From: Prinia subflava
Lineage: Eukaryota; Chordata; Aves; Passeriformes; Cisticolidae
Assembly: GCF_021018805.1 (NCBI RefSeq)
Contig: NC_086250.1
Span: 62,311,322-62,375,321, forward strand
Reading direction: 5' to 3'
DNA length: 64,000 nt
The notes beneath the pieces were generated by a model that did not search any database, was not told the DNA's origin, and saw only the letters and a list, made by a program, of their open reading frames with translations. The translations under genes were made by a program, and so were the position numbers. Positions 38,532 to 51,700 of the stretch are shown here, piece after piece. The first letter of the stretch is position 1, and each line of letters opens with the position of its first letter.

Positions 38532-41500
38532 GAATCAGGGGAAAGGCCAACTAGACAGGTAATGTGGTGGGACTCTTTTGTAGACCAGCCAACCAGGATG
38601 AAGAGGCACATGAAATACTCCATAAGCACCTGGGAGAAGTCTTACAATTGCTAGCATGCTGGCTTGTATCAGGAACAGCGTGGCCAGCAGGCCCAGGGCG
38701 GTGATCATTGCCCTGTACTCAGCAACGGTGAGGCCACGCCTTGAATCGATTTTCGGCTTCTCAGGACAAGAAAGACCTTGAGGCCCTGGAATGGGTCCAG
38801 AGAAGGGTCTGCATAGGGCCAGTGAGGGATCTGGAGCACAAGTCTGATGAGGAGCAGCTGAGGGAGCTGGGGGTGTTTAAGCTGGAGAAAGGGAGGCTCA
38901 GGGGGGACCTTTTAGCTCTACACATTTCAAGCAGGAGGTTGTGGTGAGGTGGGGATTGATCTCATTTCCCAAGTAACAAGAGACATGACAAGGGAAAATG
39001 GCTTAAAGTTGCACAGGGGATATTTAGATTGTATATTTGGAAGAATTTCCCCACCTAAAGGATTGCCAAGCAGTGAACGTGGTGCCCGGGGAGTTGGTTG
39101 TGTCACTATCCCTGGAGGTATTTAAAAGATGCGTAAATGTGATACTTCAGGACATGGTTAAGTGATGGACTTTGCAGTGCTGGGTTAATGGTTGGCCTTG
39201 ATGATCTTAAGGTATTTTCCAATCTAAACCCTTTTATGATTCTATGATTCTAAGTCTCTATGTTTATAGAGCTGACACAAAAGCTTAAATGACTGAGATG
39301 AGGTACTATCAATATTCAGCTTTTCAAACATAGGAGCACTTTTTGTGCAGTTCATGAAATTTCACTGACCCAGCCTGCTTAAGCAACAAATTTTTAACAA
39401 TATTCAAATCTTCACAAATAATTAGAAAAAGGATAGCTATTCAAAGTCATGAATGGTAGAAGTAATTGCTGTTCAAGCTGGAACCCTCACCAGTCACCTG
39501 AGTCTATCAGAATGTAATCTAAAATACACCAGAGAATCTCAAGCTGCCATTAAATTTCACTTTCATGAATAGCAAAGAGTCTTTGTTAGCAAGAAAACAG
39601 CCATCAGAAAAGGTCAGAAGCTGGCATGGTAATGAGTTAATTTACATTCTAATGGACATACAGGTATTTATTTTCCTTGACTGCTACAGCTCTGTGAATT
39701 GCTTATCAGTCAAAGATTTAAAATAATTTATGAAACCAGGAAAAAATCCCTATAAGTACCATGCCCTTCTAATTAATCTGGATGTGAGGCAGAGAACTTT
39801 TGCATCATATCTAATAGTGCAGAGGCAAATGCAACAGTTAATGATAGTTTCTGATGCATAACTATACTAGACGTTGAAAAAATAATAAAAATCTCAATTT
39901 GTGGAAATGAAAAATAGATTTTTGGAACAAGCTTTGTATGTGGTCAACAAGAACGAATTATTTTCCAAGGACAAAGTTAAATATAGAATGTCTCATGTTT
40001 ACACAAACTGTCTTCTCTTTTCAGACACTGATTACCAGAACAACGTTACTCTGTTACAGTTTTATTTCCTTGCTGATAGCAAACTACATTGTCTGAAGGA
40101 CAGTCATGTCTTGGAATAGAGAAAATGCTGCTGCAGAACAGATTTTACTGGGACAACTTGATCCGGAGTAGAAAACATTATCTTATAGAATTAAGGAAGA
40201 GCCTTGTCTCTTTTTATGACAGAAGTTTCTACTAAAAGTTCAAATCCTTAGGTATATATCCTAGTTTTTGATTTGGAGATGCAGGTAGTATTGGATGAAC
40301 TGTTATTTTCCTCTCTGAAGTCTAAGAATATGTATTTTTATTTAAATACTAACCCAATTAGCAAAAGTCTGTGTGCATAGGTACTCATACATGATGAGCA
40401 AGACATCTCAGATGTCTGCTCACAGGTTGTTGATTCTATCAACATTTTGAAAAGGTCAGGGGTATATTTTTGTACAGACATGAAAAGGAACCTTTTGTTT
40501 GGCTGAAGGGAAATTTTCCTGAAGAATCTCCAGGCTTGCCCATGTGTGTTGTCTAATGACTGCTGCTAAAAACAGTGTCACTGGTTCTCCTTCCAGACTA
40601 GCAATTACACCCTTGACTGTACTGCTCTAAAGCTGTGAGAACTGGTAATGAAAGCAATGCCTTGTCTTGGGCAAAAACATATTGTTTAATGCAATTCCCC
40701 CTGAGCAGAGCAAACCCAGCAAGGTGAAAAGCCTGGTATGTGTCATACCCTCAGAATCAGCAACATCATTTGGAATATAAATGGGAGACTTCAGAACCCG
40801 GACAGCTTGTGGCTGTAGCTTCTAGAAGGGCCTACAAGTGCTGCCATACCCAAAAAGACTTTGTATGCCAGATAAGAACACGTCTGACAACTCAGCTTGG
40901 CTTTAGTGAAAGCTAATTTAAGCCTCAAAAACTTTCAGGAATACTGCATCATATTTTTGGAGCTCTCTGACAGTCAGAAACTCTGCCTAACTGTATCACT
41001 CTCTCTGCTCTTTCATGTGTCTAGATTCTGCTCCCATTTAAGCTTTAACACTTTCTCGGCCCAATAAAGAAGTCTCACTTTGCATTATAGTATGTCACGT
41101 TGATGAATATTACGGCATGTTCTAAATATTTTCTGTTAAAATGTAAATGGTGGGTAAGTTATTTCAATACAGTGTCCTAAAGTCCTCTTCATGAAAATAC
41201 ATTCACAAAATGTCTTCAGCAAGTGTGGGGGAAAAATGTTCAATACTAAATCCATTCTGTTGCTTGCATGTGTATCCTCCAAATGTTGCCAACTGTGAGA
41301 AAAGGACCTTTGGTGGGAATTGAGATGGAATATCCACGGGCATCTCAACAGAATAGGATGTCTATATGTCAGCAGTTAATTAAAGTCCCCATCACTTATA
41401 CCAAAAACACAAACACATATGCAAGCTTTAGATACTGATATTCAGACAAGTGAATTTTCATGTCATAGCCTGTGAATTAGGAACTTAACACAGATGAAGA

Positions 41501-43959
41501 AACAGGTCTAGCATCCAGGGTGCCGTACCTAATGTTATTCAGAAATCTGTCCTAGACTGGCAGATATGACACAGAATCTAAGTCTATGGGAGACTTCAGA
41601 GCTTCAGTTGTCATACTTACTCTGCCATTCCAGTGGAGATTCCTTGGTATGCTAGTACATCTCAGGTGGCCTTGGATGTTGCTAATGAGCTCAGTGTCTC
41701 CCTCCTCCTGATTTCTCTAAAATTTGGGAGCACTGGACAAAAGTTCATCATAATGCAACAAATAAGCGTAATTACAGAGACTTAGAGAACTTCCTGGCCT
41801 CCTCTGACTGCTTGTCATTACTAAATTACACAGTAGTGACTTCAGTATTTTGTGTTTAAAACGCATCAAGCTGTCTGCATGGTTCTAAATTCTATTAATT
41901 TGTTTTTGAAATCTGTGCTGTAGAAATGGGAAGTGTCAGGAGCTCAGGTGTGTTAACCATAATTGATGCATTTCCATACCACATGACAAACACTCAAAGG
42001 CAACATAATAAAAAGGTAATCATGCCACTTGGCCACAGTGGTGAAAGCTGGGATAAGCAATAGCATGATTATTTGATGCTTTGGATCCAGATGTTATTCA
42101 AAGGAATAATTAATTTCCAATTTCCTGCTCCTTCACACCAGCTTGACAGATGAGTTTATTCCCGGCTATAGGGATTCAGGTAGAACAGAAAGATTGACAA
42201 ACCATTGCAGACTGTGAAAGAGAAGACCAGCTGGAGAAGCAAAACTTATCACAAGACCAAGGTTTACATGGTTAAGTCTTAGATGTGAAAATACAACATT
42301 TAGTGTTGAAAAGCAGAATATTTGGTAAGGGACGTTAGTGGAAGACCCATGTACAAAGGGTAACAAATCTGAAAAGAACAGAGAAGTTCTAAATTTGCAG
42401 TTCCCTGGTTGAACCTCCAGGTAAGACACTTCGCTTTGATCTACTGAAGATTTGATATTGTCCACTTTGACACGTACCTAGTAGAGGTAAATGTCTTTGC
42501 TTTCATGTTCCCACTCAGGAAATAATTCTCAGTATACAACTTACTTATCAAGAAGAACAAAACTGAATTAGTAAAAGCTTTGCTGATCACTTGAGTTATT
42601 TAAATTTTTCTGGTTAAAATGAAGTTCAGGTTTAGCATAAGACCACAGGAGCCTGAAAGAAAAAAATTGAGGGAGCAATAATGATCGATGGGCATGATAT
42701 TATTGCAGTACAGAACACTGAAGAGTATAAAGCATGATAAATTGATCAAGATGACCTGGCTTGCAAAAAAAACCCATTAAGAAACGTCAATTTTTTATGA
42801 ATTCCTGAAAGTTTGGAGTTGAGCAATTAACATAAAGAACGGCTGTGTCCTAAAGTCTAATGAGAGAGGAAGAGTATTGATGTGAATTTTATGATGTTTA
42901 GATTATGTGCTGGTCACATGTAGTCCTGTACAGTACTTTAAAAAGTTAATGAACAGAACACTAAAAAATGATGCTGAAAAAGGATCCTGACAAGATAGTT
43001 GGGAAGTGATAAGTATTAAATGAATGTATTACAAGGAAAAGGAAGAAAAACTGTGAATAGGTTTTTTTTTTTTCCCTGTGACATTGCAGTGTCTCAGAGG
43101 AGCACAGATTGGTTTCAGACTTGAGTTAGATGACATGTCCAACATAATAGAAATAAACTCCTCAATACTGAGAAAATTGGAAGAGTACATAAACATGACA
43201 AGTTAAACGGAGGAGATTATGGTGCTGACAACCGTGAAGCACTTTGTGGACCTTAAAAATTAGCATTTTTAGAAAGACGTGCCAGGGTACATTGCATGTA
43301 TGGCCCTCCTTACTTAAAATCTGAATTTACTGTGTAAGAAAACAACTTGAATGTAGTCTTTGGATCCATAAACCATCTTCTTCCTCATTCTACCCTTATA
43401 CCTCAGTATCCCCATTTGATCACAAGACAAAAACTGAATTTATGCCTGAAGAACATACCTGGCTGAAGGACTCTGGATAAACAGCACAATTAATCTGTGA
43501 TGGTCATGATAGATTCTCCTTGGGTTTCCCCAAAGAACAGATAAATAAAATGCCACTAAGTGTAGATCTGTATGCTCTTTACCCAGTCACCCTACAGGCT
43601 TACTGGGTATATAATCCCAATCTGATAGGAGAGGAAATAGTTTGTAGAGGAGATTTACCCTGGTGTTCTTTTTCAAAAATTTACATTTTTTAACTGTAAC
43701 AAGTTACCATAAAGAGTATGATTCATGTCACAGGGATCAACAACAAAGGGTCTGCTACAGAGGAAAGGGAAGGAGAAGTCAAATTAGAGCCTTTTATCAA
43801 AGGGAGTTTTCATTGGTTAATGGTAATTCTCTAACACCATTTTTTGCGAAAAGCAGATGCATTTCCAGAATGTATTGAACATTTAATGGGTAAAAAAATA
43901 TAATAAATCAGATCTCAGATGAAATTTTTATTCAGGTTCTAGACAAAATACCTACTGAC

Positions 43960-44013
43960 CATCTAACATTTAGCAGGATCATCTAATATTTAGTAAGCAC
44001 TAAATATTAGATG
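43960..44013. repeat. Perfect 15-bp inverted repeat with adjacent direct copy
   Basis: The left arm catctaatatttagt (43980-43994), loop aagc and right arm actaaatattagatg (43999-44013) are perfectly complementary. An imperfect third copy, catctaacatttagcagg, sits just upstream at 43960-43978 in the same orientation as the left arm. Confidence 0.95.
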
Positions 44014-45589
44014 TCCCTCATAACATGGAGCCTGAAGTAATTTACCCAGTTATAAGCAGGCCTTTGCTTTTCATACCATCAAAAAAGTTTTTGAACTATC
44101 AGACAACTGACAGTTCTAAATAAAGTTGCTTTACTTCTTGGTGGATACTCTCTTTGGTGAATTTTTTTAAAAGCATTAGGACTCATAGGATAGAGCAAAC
44201 AAATTATAAATCCATTCTAATTTTTTAAAAAATGTATTTCCACCTCAGAAGTTAGTAATTCAGAAAAAAATGCTGTCATTTGAAAATAAAATCATTATAC
44301 AAGAGAAAACAAAAAAAATTGTTTTCAGACTCTCCACAGAATATTTTTTTTCCTGAAGAGTGTTCTGAAAATTGTGTGTTCTGACATACAAAGAGACCTT
44401 AAATGGGAGACACAGCAAATACCTATTATTCTCCTTAATATGGTAAAGTTTATTTACTGTTGAGGCAAACAGAAAAAACCAAACCAGTGTGCAAATAGCT
44501 ATCACATATTAATGAATAAAAATGGGTAGCTCTGTAGAAACACAAGTCATGAATTTTTATTCATCTGTCTCCTAGTAGGAACAAGTTAGAAATGGAACTG
44601 AACTGCAATTCTACACCAGTAATCTGCAATAGATGCATTTAGATTTAGTGATAAAAGTGTATATGTTGTTACACTGCAATTCTTTATCTTTCAGACAACA
44701 GAGAGGTGCAAAAAATAAAAAGCTTTTGAGTACTTCAGAATTAATACTCACTCTCTAGAGACTAGGCCTGATCCCCCACCTGGAAAATTTCAGAGGCATT
44801 AATTTTTCTTTCCTAATTTTTGTTTTTTAATTTGCAACATTATTTTCAATACACAAAATTATTATTTTCTTATTTATTATATTGCATTTGAAGCCACTAT
44901 TATTTATTTTTTATTTCTTTGATGTCTGTATTTTTTTCTAAATAAAAATTTTATAGCTTTAAATGGCAAAAGAGAAAGTGATAGTAGTATATTTCAACTT
45001 CAGTCTCCTTTTTCCTGACTTTTTAATTATAATAATGCATATTTTTTTGTCTTTATCACCCCAAATTGTAGAACTGGTGAAGTAGGACTTCCCCTTTCTG
45101 TAAAAATCTCTGAAATCCCTAGAATTTCTGTGTGATTTTTGTTTCTTCATTACTTCACAATTAAATAGACACAGAAATGGTTATCAGTTCAGAAGAAAAA
45201 GCAGCTTCAGTTCTTAGTTCCAGAATTCAAACCTTTAATCTGCAAGGCAAAGGATATACCAAACTGGTGAAGAAATTACTTTCTATTTTGTGGCAACACA
45301 GCAGGTTTTGATTTGGCGGGGTTTTTCCCCACATAAACTTGATCCCAGGCTGGCCAAAAATTTTGTCTAGAACTGACTAGACTCCTTCATAAAACAGCTC
45401 CAAAGGCTTGGTTACATATATACACCCAAACAAATACCCAAACCACTTAGCTTTATCGTAATAGAACTAAAATACATGTTTTCAAATAGGGAAGATGTCA
45501 AATCATTAACTGGAGAACACAGAAATCAAAGAAACTTCTGAACAGCTTGCGCTGCTCACGATGTCCCTATAGCAGAGGTCCTTGTTTCC

Positions 45590-46110
45590 AGTGAAATCAA
45601 TGACTCCATGAGTTACAAAAAGCTCTGCAATAGTCCCTGCTGGTCCCCAGATTTTCATGCCATTGCCCATGCAGCCCACGTGTCTGTGCTTTGCTCCTCT
45701 CCGTGGGTTGCTGCGTTGTTGATCTCCAGCTTTCTGCCCTGACCCTTCTTCCACTTGCTCAGAACCCACAGCCATGGAAATGTCTCTCCATCAGCACCTC
45801 AGGCAGGAGGGGCCTGTCTTCACTGCAGAAGGACCTGCCTAACTCGGGCACTTTCCAGAGGCAGCCTACACACTTGGAAGAAACCAAAGAGATCTCTCCA
45901 TCAGACTGCTGTTATCTATTTGACACAGAGAATGGCTGCAGCTGTTTCAGGTAAATATTTACTCATGGTAACCACAAATGTCTTTGAAGCAGTTCTATGC
46001 CTAATAGACTCTGACAGCCAGAGAGGTGTAGGTCAGGGACTGTGCCTCCTATCTGCTGAAGAAAGGATCACCCGACAACACGGCTCCTACCAGTACTCTT
46101 CATGTGACCC
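45590..46110. other. GC-richer intronic block, unidentified
   Basis: About 520 bp with more balanced base composition than the flanks. It is open in two plus-strand frames (87 and 123 codons) and one minus-strand frame (89 codons). I recognise no protein or repeat family. It could be an old transposon or a conserved noncoding element. Confidence 0.35.
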
Positions 46111-48667
46111 AGAACATCTTTTCTGAATGTCTAATTCCTCACTAGCTGGTTTCTATCCTTTCAGCTCTGTTTTAGACTACTTCTCCCAAGCAAAGTCCTT
46201 TTCTTTAATTTTTACAAGCCTTTAATCAACAACTACTTGCAAGATTCCCTCAGGAAATAAACCCTGAAATTGCATGCCTAATTGTCTGCACAGGAAATGA
46301 GATCTATTACAGGAGTTAGGTAGTAAGGAAACATCTTTCTATCTACCTTGCATGTGGACAACTGAATCAACCATTACTTCTGTTAATGAAGAACTAAGGA
46401 AGAAAATCCTAGAGAAATAATGAAGAAAATCCTATAGAAATCCCATATTTCAGGTCTAATTAAAAAGCAACTTTAGTTAAAGATATGACAGCTACAAGAT
46501 GCTTGATCTTTGCATAGTATATGAAAGTATCACAAAGTAACTTTAAAATAAATGGGAAAAATGGAAAAATAAGATGGAAGGACAAGTATGAAGAAGTAGG
46601 GAAAGACAATCTGGAACAGGACCTCATTGATTTTCTTAATATTAATAATAACTGCAATAAAATAGTTTACCAGTGGCACCTTGCTAAGAAAATTGTAAAC
46701 AAAACCTTTAGTTTTAGGAAGTTTTGCTGAATCTGCCTTTTTTCACTGTGATGTTATGCTCAGGTGATTATATATAATGATTCAAAAGCACTTTTACAAG
46801 TTTGGGTTGCATTCCTTACTCTCTTTCAGGAATTAATTTGCAAAGACTGGACAAAATCACTTCCTGTTTGCTGATGCTTAGTTTAAGTATTCCACTTTGC
46901 TCTTTATCAGTAATGTCTTATCTAGTCAATGACATGGACCAAACTGTCTGCCAACTGCAAAGTTTATCAGTATTGATTTTATGTTTTCTACAGGATTTTC
47001 AAAGGAAGTGCATTTAGTCAGAAGCCAGGAACTTTTCCTAGAGATAGTTCATTAAAAATAAATTCCCTCACTGATTTTCTACTTATAATTATGTTAAAAG
47101 AGTGATAACTTAAGAAATTTTTCAATCCAATGTAAGGCATACTATTTTTACTTGTTTCCGTTTTTAGGTGAGGAGTGGAGTTGTTGCTTGTAAAGACTTT
47201 AAAAAGTCCATTACATAAAAACAATTGTTATCATAAAAATTGAAGTATTATTAAAGATATTAATATATATTTAAGATGAAATATTTTATGCAATCTACAT
47301 TTCTAACTTCACTTTTATAGAGAAATCCAGGCTGTTTTCTATAGTAGCATGAATGGGATTCCAGATTTAGCCTTAGTGCATGAGACAGCTTTCAGCCTTT
47401 GCAATAATGCAGGGTTTTTTAATAACTTTGATTATTACCTATGCTTTCCTCTGGTGTGTGGGCAGGACTCATCCCATGCACCCTTGTTCCTTTGGGTCGT
47501 CAGTTAACCTGAGGTTATCCTCCATACTTCAATCTGTGCAGCATGATGGGCAAACAGAGAACAAGCTGCCTAGGCAATGACTGAATAAAATTATTTAATT
47601 CATCTTCTTCAGGTGCTGATTTTCCACCACTGGCTGTAGGAATAAATATTTAGACTCGTGTAGACTAGAAATCTAACTATTTTTACAGTTAAGCTGGGAT
47701 GTCACCAAAAGTGAGTAGAAATTAAATTTGAAATGTTGGTAGGTGAGTATTTTAAACTTTAATAATCCACAGGGAAGAATAGGTTCTTTTAGAATACTAT
47801 TGACTTCAGCTGCTTTAGATATTTACAGCTGAATGGCACCATAGAGATGCCTGCTTCCCTCACCACAAAGGATCCCTGCTTGCTGCCCAGAGCGATGAGG
47901 AAGGGTTCACTGCAGCTGCCTACACAGGATCCCTGATACCAAGGGCTGAGGAGAACGTGGCTATGGGTGTTGCAAGGCACGACTGGGAAGACAGGCTGAA
48001 GAACGTTGCATGTAAAAGATTTTCAGCTTATTTGCTTTAAGGGACATGTAAAAAAACACAAAATCACTGTGAGACGAACACTTAAAAAAAGACAATTTTG
48101 AGTGAAGCTCTATACAGATGGTTCGTCTTTTAGTACAACACATCCTAATGTGATGCCATTAGCATAAAGAACTTCATAAAGTTAAAAGTCTGATATGCAA
48201 TGAACTAGTTACGAGAGAATCCTCCTGCGTACACAAGATTAACTTCAGTAGAAATCTTTCCAGCTGGTGGTCATGCAGTGAATGTTAGCTGCATCAGACT
48301 CCCCAGATGTTTCTATTTTATAGCCAACTCCACAAGCCACTGAGATCTCCCAGAGATGCTACAAAATAAATGAATAAACACTGCATTATTTTTCAATTAC
48401 GGTGTGAGAATAATCTGTTGTGTATTTAATCTTTAGGAATACATCTGACAAGCTGAAATGAAAAAGCATGTCACCATTCTTGCTTGCATTGACTTTTAAA
48501 AAACTCTCATGTATAAAGAAATATATATTCAATGTGGTGCAATAAGGAGAAAAGATTCAAAAGCTTCTTTTTCTGAGAAGTACTGGGGAAAAAGTTTAAA
48601 ATTATCCAGATGATGATCTGTTCAACCAGAGACCTTCTCTTTTAGCATCCTGGGCCTAAATGTGGAC

Positions 48668-48770
48668 CCCAAATAGAATATTCCAAGTATTTAGCTTGGA
48701 AGGGACAGTTGGAGTCCAGCTAGGCCAATCTCTTGCTCAAAGCAAGGCTAAGTTCAAAGACTGGGCTGAC
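48668..48770 (-). mobile_element. Possible CR1 3' scrap
   Basis: The string ttagcttggaagggacagtt followed by ggagtccagctaggccaat is similar to the reverse complement of a CR1 3' end (ttggaagggacc...agtccaac). It is short and diverged. Confidence 0.45.
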
Positions 48771-51700
48771 ATTAAAGAATGGCAACTTCTCTGAATTGCC
48801 AAATGAAGAAAAATGGAGCCAGAATGACAAACAATAAACATGCAGACTGAAGAAGGACTGGATAAAACATGGAAAGCGCTAGTGGAGAATGGCAGAAAGT
48901 GGATGGAGCAGACTGTCTTTGACTCTGCCACATTTGTTGGCTCTTACTGGCCACAGATCAAAGCCCTGTGGACTTTTCCCAGAATTCTCTCTGGGCTGCT
49001 CTGGGGCCTTCCATCGATGTAATCCTCCTGCATTTTGGCTAAACAGCTGAATCATCTGTCAGAATCTTTCCATTTTCACTAAGTACTTCCTCATACTTAT
49101 TCCAGAGAACATGAGATGTTACATGGTGTGTGGCTTAAGAGCCAGGCAAAAGAGAATCCAGGTCTTCTGATACACCACCCCACTAGGATCACAGTTACAG
49201 TTCCTCAACTGGTCATTCTTTTTTTTCCCCTTAAGGAACAGATAAAGGTGTCTTTAGCTGTACTTCAGAGATATGATAGTGTTTATTTTGCAGTACAGAG
49301 GCACTGCTTGGTCCCAGATGCCTAAAATAATCATATTTAGTGAGAACAAGTTAAAATACAGAAGATATGCAGGGGTCGTAAGAAAAAGATATTGGCTTTA
49401 TATTGATAGGTGAATTCAGTGAAACTATTAAAATATAGATTATACTGTGGTATTCCCATAATCAGCAAACCTGTTCTATGATGTCAAATCATCCCTGAAG
49501 TATTAATAATTTTTTAAAGTTCTTTAAGAAAAATGACGTCCTTATTAATAATATTACTATTACTATTACTATCATCATGATCATTTATCAACTCAAAATA
49601 TTAGCAAATTTTCTGCTATGAAAAAACCTAATTATAGAAATGGAAATGAATTGATAAAATGGATATAGAGATCATTAAAACATTTTCTCATTCAAAAATC
49701 TTGCATCTGTGCTTGTATTCATGCATACAGCCAATTTTTAAATTATCTGAGAATTTTTACGAGTGCTCGATCTAGAACTCATGGAATACAATTAAAAATG
49801 CTAAAATTAGGGAAAAATATTCTAAAAAGTTCATTGAGCATAATTTGCACATATCTGAAACATACACTAAAAATAAGGAATGTGTAAAAAGAAAGCTTGC
49901 CTTCTTTTAGTTTACGGTAATAAAAGGTACCAAACAAATGAAAGTCAAGGTTTCTCTCATTTACCAAAAAGGAACACTGCACAGTATATTTCTTCTGTGC
50001 TGAAATACTGTTCCAACTTATGAAAAATTTGGCTTTGGAAAGTAATTTATTTCCTTTAGAAATCTGTTTGGACATAGTTGGGAGTCAACTTTCAGAATTT
50101 GTGCCTGGCAGCTTTGGCTTCCATGTGCTTTTTTTAAAACTGTAAACTAAAGGTGACACAACAAAGGGGTGTGTATTCTGGTGATGATTTTGATTGTTGA
50201 ATTATGAATCACCCAAAGTCTTTCTGAGAATGTAGTGTTGTATTTAATAAATGTTATAATCTTGGTTTATAAAAAAAATAAATAAAAAATGTTGAGCATG
50301 AATCATAGAGGTCAAGCATAGCCATTGTTAAAGCCTTCCTTCCCTTTTTAAGAATGTAAATGAAAATTGCTCAAAGAATTGTACAGGGATTAATACATCA
50401 TTTAGAAGACTAATTTAGTTTCTGCATTTTTACTGGATATGCAAACCATAGGGGCCAAGAGAGTTCTGTGGCTTAGGAAGTGCCTGAAAAGCACACCTTC
50501 CCATCTCCCCAGTGCTGTGTCTCAAGTCTGTAGCACGATAGATAATGTAGTCACTTGTTTCATAGTGTATTAGCTTACTTTATTACTATAAAATATTGCA
50601 CTATTTTACAAATCACCACATCACAACGTCTACACAATGTACTTTGACAACAGATTTGGAAGCCAAACAAATGCTGTTTAATAGGACATTACATTATACT
50701 GAACCAACAAAAACATTGTTCAACACATTTAGACTAAACTTTAGACATGCCTCAGTACACAAGCACAGGTTGTATGGTAATTTTTAGAGTCCAGCTCTGT
50801 AGTTCTCCATCCTTAGGCTGAGATCTCCCAAATCTCCTCTGAAGAAGGTGAGATTCACTCAGAAACTAGACTATGGGTGACTGGAAATAACCCCAAGTTT
50901 CTTCATGCCTCAGAATTGCAGTAGGCTCTCCCACGTACCATGCTTGGGAGGTACTTGGCTTCAAAAGATGTCATCTTTCACTGAGATGCAAAGTCCAAGA
51001 GAATACCATTAAGTTTTCTCGTAATACTGCTTGCAAGTGCAGAGGAGAAACTTCTCTGGCCTGGCCAGATTCCAAGGTAGACAAGCCAAAAAGTCTGTTT
51101 TCTCAAACAAACTGTTCTTCAGTTTGTGTGAATTCAGTTACTAGTATCAGTAAGACTGAAACCAGTCTCGAGTACAGCTCAGTGGAGCTCTTGGGTTCTA
51201 GCAGTGACATGGGCTGCAGCTAGCAGACAATAACAAGCCCTGTGCTCCTCAAGAGAGACAAGGAGTTGCCTGTCCTGAAGGCAGAGTTCCTGCACAAATC
51301 CCGTGTGCACAGTCAGTCTCTCTGTAGTCCTAATAACTCTAATGTCTGACTGCTCACTGTTTGTAGCCTCTTGGGTATAAGCAGAGGTTTATTAATGCCA
51401 GAATAGCCACTGGAGCAATGGTGGTCACCTCTTTATGGCATGCAATGATGACAATATACACCTATACACTCGTGTTTCTTTTTGCTAAAAGGTTTTCTAC
51501 AGGGACCCATTTCTCCAGTGTGCAAACTAACTCCTTCCAATGTCAGCGAGAGTTCGGCACACATATCCCTAGGAGAAGTGTCCTCAAGTTTTAATAGAAG
51601 CACTGTTCAAATTTCAGACCATACAGACCATACAAGCCTACATTAAAAACAGTTTCACCAGTGATAAAAGCACTTTTGAAACAAAATGCTTTCTAATAGT

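Larger units (their letters stand above)
36540..39253 (+). mobile_element. CR1 LINE, internally deleted, about 2.7 kb
   Basis: This degenerate CR1 non-LTR retrotransposon is on the plus strand, antisense to MAGI2. From 5': a GC-rich segment (about 36540-37020) probably from the 5' UTR/ORF1; ORF1 coiled-coil-like sequence (ggaggaagtgagcaggctg near 37069); the ORF1 esterase-type block (37480-37690); the start of the ORF2 endonuclease (38330-38530); then, past a deletion near 38660, the CR1 3' end finishing in tttatgattctatgattct at about 39253. Most of the reverse transcriptase is missing. Frames are broken, so it is dead. The 5' boundary is uncertain by 100-200 bp. Confidence 0.85.

Noticed and set aside
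38741..38947. 68-codon plus ORF as a host gene
   Set aside because: It lies wholly within the CR1 3' region and matches avian CR1 sequence.
43980..44013. The hairpin as a microRNA precursor
   Set aside because: The stem is only 15 bp with a 4-nt loop, far shorter than a typical pre-miRNA, and very AT-rich.
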